Assembly: GCA_045808425.1 (NCBI GenBank)
Contig: JBJMFM010000035.1
Location: 1-23,498, forward strand
Length of the DNA stretch: 23,498 nt
Direction of reading: 5' to 3'
Origin: JAFAQB01 sp045808425
GTDB lineage: Archaea; Thermoproteota; Nitrososphaeria; Nitrososphaerales; Nitrososphaeraceae
The notes beneath the pieces were generated by a model. That model saw only the letters and a program-made list of their open reading frames with translations, did not search any database and had not been told where the DNA came from. This document shows, in pieces, positions 22,091 through 23,498 of this stretch. The position numbers were made by a program, and so were the translations under genes. Within the stretch, counting starts at the first letter, position 1. Each line of letters opens with the position of its first letter.

Positions 22091-22800
22091 ATAAAAAGTC
22101 AAGAGGTATGTTTAATCTTGATAAAGACAAACAGGGAATCAAGACAACTCCTTCAGGAGATACAAAGCAGAGGATCTTAGAAATACTACTAGAAGGTCCA
22201 AAGTCTTTAGGAGAGATTACAAGCAAACTGCAAATACAAAAGAGTGCTGTTAGAGTTCACCTAGAGTCGTTACAAGCAGAAAAAGCAGTAGAATCGCGCT
22301 TTAAGATAGAACACTTAGGAAGACCAAGAAAGATATACAGATTAACAGAAAATGGGAGAGAACTATTTCCTAGAAGGTATGATCTAGTATTATCATTAAT
22401 ACTCAAAAAAATTAGCGAGACAGATGGACAAGAACAGACAAAGAAATTGGTTGAATCTGTCGCAGATGATATAGCGGCTAGTATCAGATATGAAATTGAA
22501 AAATGCGGTAGTTTGGGCAATTTTGAAGAATCGTTGAAAATATTGAACTCAGTCTCAAATCATATGGGATTTGCTTCTTCTATTAGCAAAGAAGATGATA
22601 ACAAGTTTTCTATCCAAAGCAAAAATTGTATTTTACATAAAGTGGCGGTAAGTCATCAAAATATTATCTGTCATGGTCTTCATGATAGAATGATAAGTAG
22701 ATCATTAGATGGTGATGGAAAAAAACTGGGCGTTAATGTTGAATTAAAGGAATGCATTGCTCTAGGAGATAGCTTCTCCAGACATGTAGTTACAAATTAA
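22087..22800 (+). CDS. SufR-like winged-helix regulator with C-terminal cysteines (ArsR/DeoR-type wHTH)
   Basis: 237 aa from ATG 22087. The DNA-binding domain at about 25-98 reads DTKQRILEILLEGPKSLGEI, SKLQIQKSAVRVHLESLQAE, VESRFKIEHLGRPRKIYRLT and FPRRYD. The helical C-terminal domain ends with C181 (KNCILHKVA), C195 (IICHGL) and C223 (KECIALGDS), in the spacing of SufR-type repressors that hold an Fe-S cluster. The usual fourth Cys (C-x7-C after ECIA-GD) is Ser231 here. SufR homologues sense cluster status and repress divergent or own genes; by position this one should control the Rieske operon and itself (inference). The frame's extension to 21961 is the antisense of the signal peptide region and is not used. 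Confidence 0.8.
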   Translation: MNKKSRGMFNLDKDKQGIKTTPSGDTKQRILEILLEGPKSLGEITSKLQIQKSAVRVHLESLQAEKAVESRFKIEHLGRPRKIYRLTENGRELFPRRYDLVLSLILKKISETDGQEQTKKLVESVADDIAASIRYEIEKCGSLGNFEESLKILNSVSNHMGFASSISKEDDNKFSIQSKNCILHKVAVSHQNIICHGLHDRMISRSLDGDGKKLGVNVELKECIALGDSFSRHVVTN

Positions 22801-23100
22801 GGTGATCCTATTAGTGAGTAATAGATATGAGAAATAGAAACAATACTTTGGGTATGTAGTCTCTAGTAGATGCAAGAATTATACTTACAAAACCATATGA
22901 AGTTCTCAGTATTCTTACTTTATCTTTATTTTTCTACAAACAATTACATTTCTCTTGTTCAGGTACTTTGCATAGATATGAATTTAGAACGTCTTTAAGT
23001 ATGAGTTGGGATACAATTTGACGAGAAGACAAGCTTGTTGCTGTTAGCTGGTTATCTTTATGACTATTCAGATAAGCAAAAGGCCGTCTGAATTATCTAA

Positions 23101-23146
23101 AAATAGGTGAACTCTTCTGCCAGCAAATCTCCTGGGTTCGATTGTA
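23101..23146 (+). repeat. Dispersed repeat, copy C (diverged)
   Basis: AGGTGAACTCTTCTGCCAGC and AAATCTCCTGGGTTCGATTG follow the same order as copies A and B: TGAAC-CTTCT-CCAG-AAA-CTC. The right half contains GGGTTCGATT, like a tRNA T-arm. Read as protein from GTG 23108 it gives VNSSASKSPGF, parallel to MNPSTSKPRIP in copy A. Confidence 0.4.
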
Positions 23147-23320
23147 ATATCATTGCAAACTCAAGTTCTATGTAAGATGAATCTGACTTATCTGTTTTGA
23201 AGCCTAGAACTTGTGCATGATAGACATTTCGACCAAGGTGAAGCCGACTATCAAAATTGTGCATCACTAACGAATATTAATAAATTTTATGTAAAGCTTT
23301 TGAGCTCCCAATAATTTGAT

Positions 23321-23330
23321 TTTATATACT
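23321..23330 (+). promoter_or_regulatory. TATA-like box of the last gene
   Basis: TTTATATACT, centred about 26 nt before 23352. This matches the region where the coding frame of the last gene opens. Confidence 0.45.
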
Positions 23331-23349
23331 GCCATTTTGTTTTCTGTGA

Positions 23350-23498
23350 CTATCAACAAAAGAGACATCTCTAAGTGTTGTATCTATAATAGGCATCCTT
23401 GCTGCAAGTGTAGCAATAGTAACATTAGAAGAATTGGGGATCTTCGGTATGGCTCAAGCCCAAGGAAACCTAACATCAGAATTAACACCAGAACAAAA
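23350..23498 (+). CDS. Secreted protein, 5' part (runs past the window end)
   Basis: The frame opens after TGA at 23347-23349 and reads LSTKETSLSVVSIIGILAAS, then VAIVTLEELGIFGMAQAQGN and LTSELTPEQ to the edge. A hydrophobic stretch followed by MAQAQ is a clear signal peptide with cleavage after AQA. There is no ATG, GTG or TTG before the hydrophobic part; the frame begins CTA TCA ACA, one to two changes from ATG TCA ACA, while a GTG at 23346 is out of frame. The start is thus either non-canonical, mutated or affected by a sequence error. The opening of the mature part recalls the signal-peptide-plus-Cys-block start of the Ser-rich protein at 12499, but too little is visible to say they are related. 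Confidence 0.55.

Larger units (their letters stand above)
22801..23349. other. Intergenic, mostly empty, contains repeat copy C
   Basis: No convincing gene in any frame. It has repeat copy C at 23101-23146 and a TATA-like box at 23321-23330 for the last gene. The rest is AT-rich and unassigned. Confidence 0.4.

Noticed and set aside
22062..22226. N-terminal extension of the secreted protein to 22226
   Set aside because: It would overlap the divergent regulator's DNA-binding domain, and a good signal peptide plus TATA spacing supports 22061.
23101..23160. tRNA gene suggested by GGGTTCGATTG
   Set aside because: No acceptor stem, D-arm or anticodon arm can be paired around it.

Overview
The window is AT-rich chromosomal DNA that looks like an ammonia-oxidising archaeon of the Nitrososphaeria (Thaumarchaeota), probably close to Nitrososphaera/Nitrosocosmicus. 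This assignment is inference from gene content and style: TATA-like boxes about 25 nt upstream of start codons (leaderless transcripts), frequent TTG starts, a winged-helix/receiver regulator with a Cache-type histidine kinase, Asn/Ser/Gln-rich secreted proteins, dodecin, a universal stress protein and a GIY-YIG-like small protein. No complete tRNA, rRNA, CRISPR array, transposase or integrase gene was found.

Layout. 1-425: 3' end of a metallo-beta-lactamase-fold hydrolase. 733-1803: a class II aldolase-like protein and a pterin-4a-carbinolamine dehydratase, both on the minus strand. 1804-2811: decayed DNA with a broken Cys/His-rich microprotein gene. 2812-6775: a minus-strand run with a small membrane protein, an M3 oligoendopeptidase F, a truncated MvdD-like ATP-grasp gene and a Thr-type isoaspartyl peptidase/asparaginase. 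6841-7046: remnant of a luciferase-like monooxygenase gene. 7265-10091: a secreted protein joining a TIM-barrel-like region to a PDZ domain, a universal stress protein and the C-terminal part of a secreted protein. 10103-13488: two copies of a ~150-nt non-coding element around small hypothetical genes, a GIY-YIG-like gene and a Ser-rich secreted protein. 13834-14986: a cluster of very short genes (a 48-aa C2H2 zinc finger, a 56-aa protein, a 64-aa protein, dodecin) plus a decayed partial dodecin copy. 15632-19112: a winged-helix protein, then an overlapping response regulator/histidine kinase pair. 19188-19724: a CopD-like membrane protein. 20016-22800: a two-gene minus operon (secreted helical protein, then a Rieske-ferredoxin reductase fusion) divergent from a SufR-like regulator. 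23350-end: the 5' part of another secreted-protein gene.

Working together. Two modules stand out. The first is the response regulator/kinase pair (ATGA overlap), whose regulator carries its winged helix before the receiver. The second is the divergon at 20-22.8 kb, where a regulator with Fe-S-type cysteines shares a roughly 25-bp promoter gap with a Rieske-flavoreductase operon. The rest is accessory: short genes, gene remnants (LLM oxidoreductase, ATP-grasp, dodecin, Cys/His microprotein) and at least two families of short dispersed repeats. One repeat copy supplies the last 15 codons of a membrane protein. This suggests heavy turnover without a visible mobile element.
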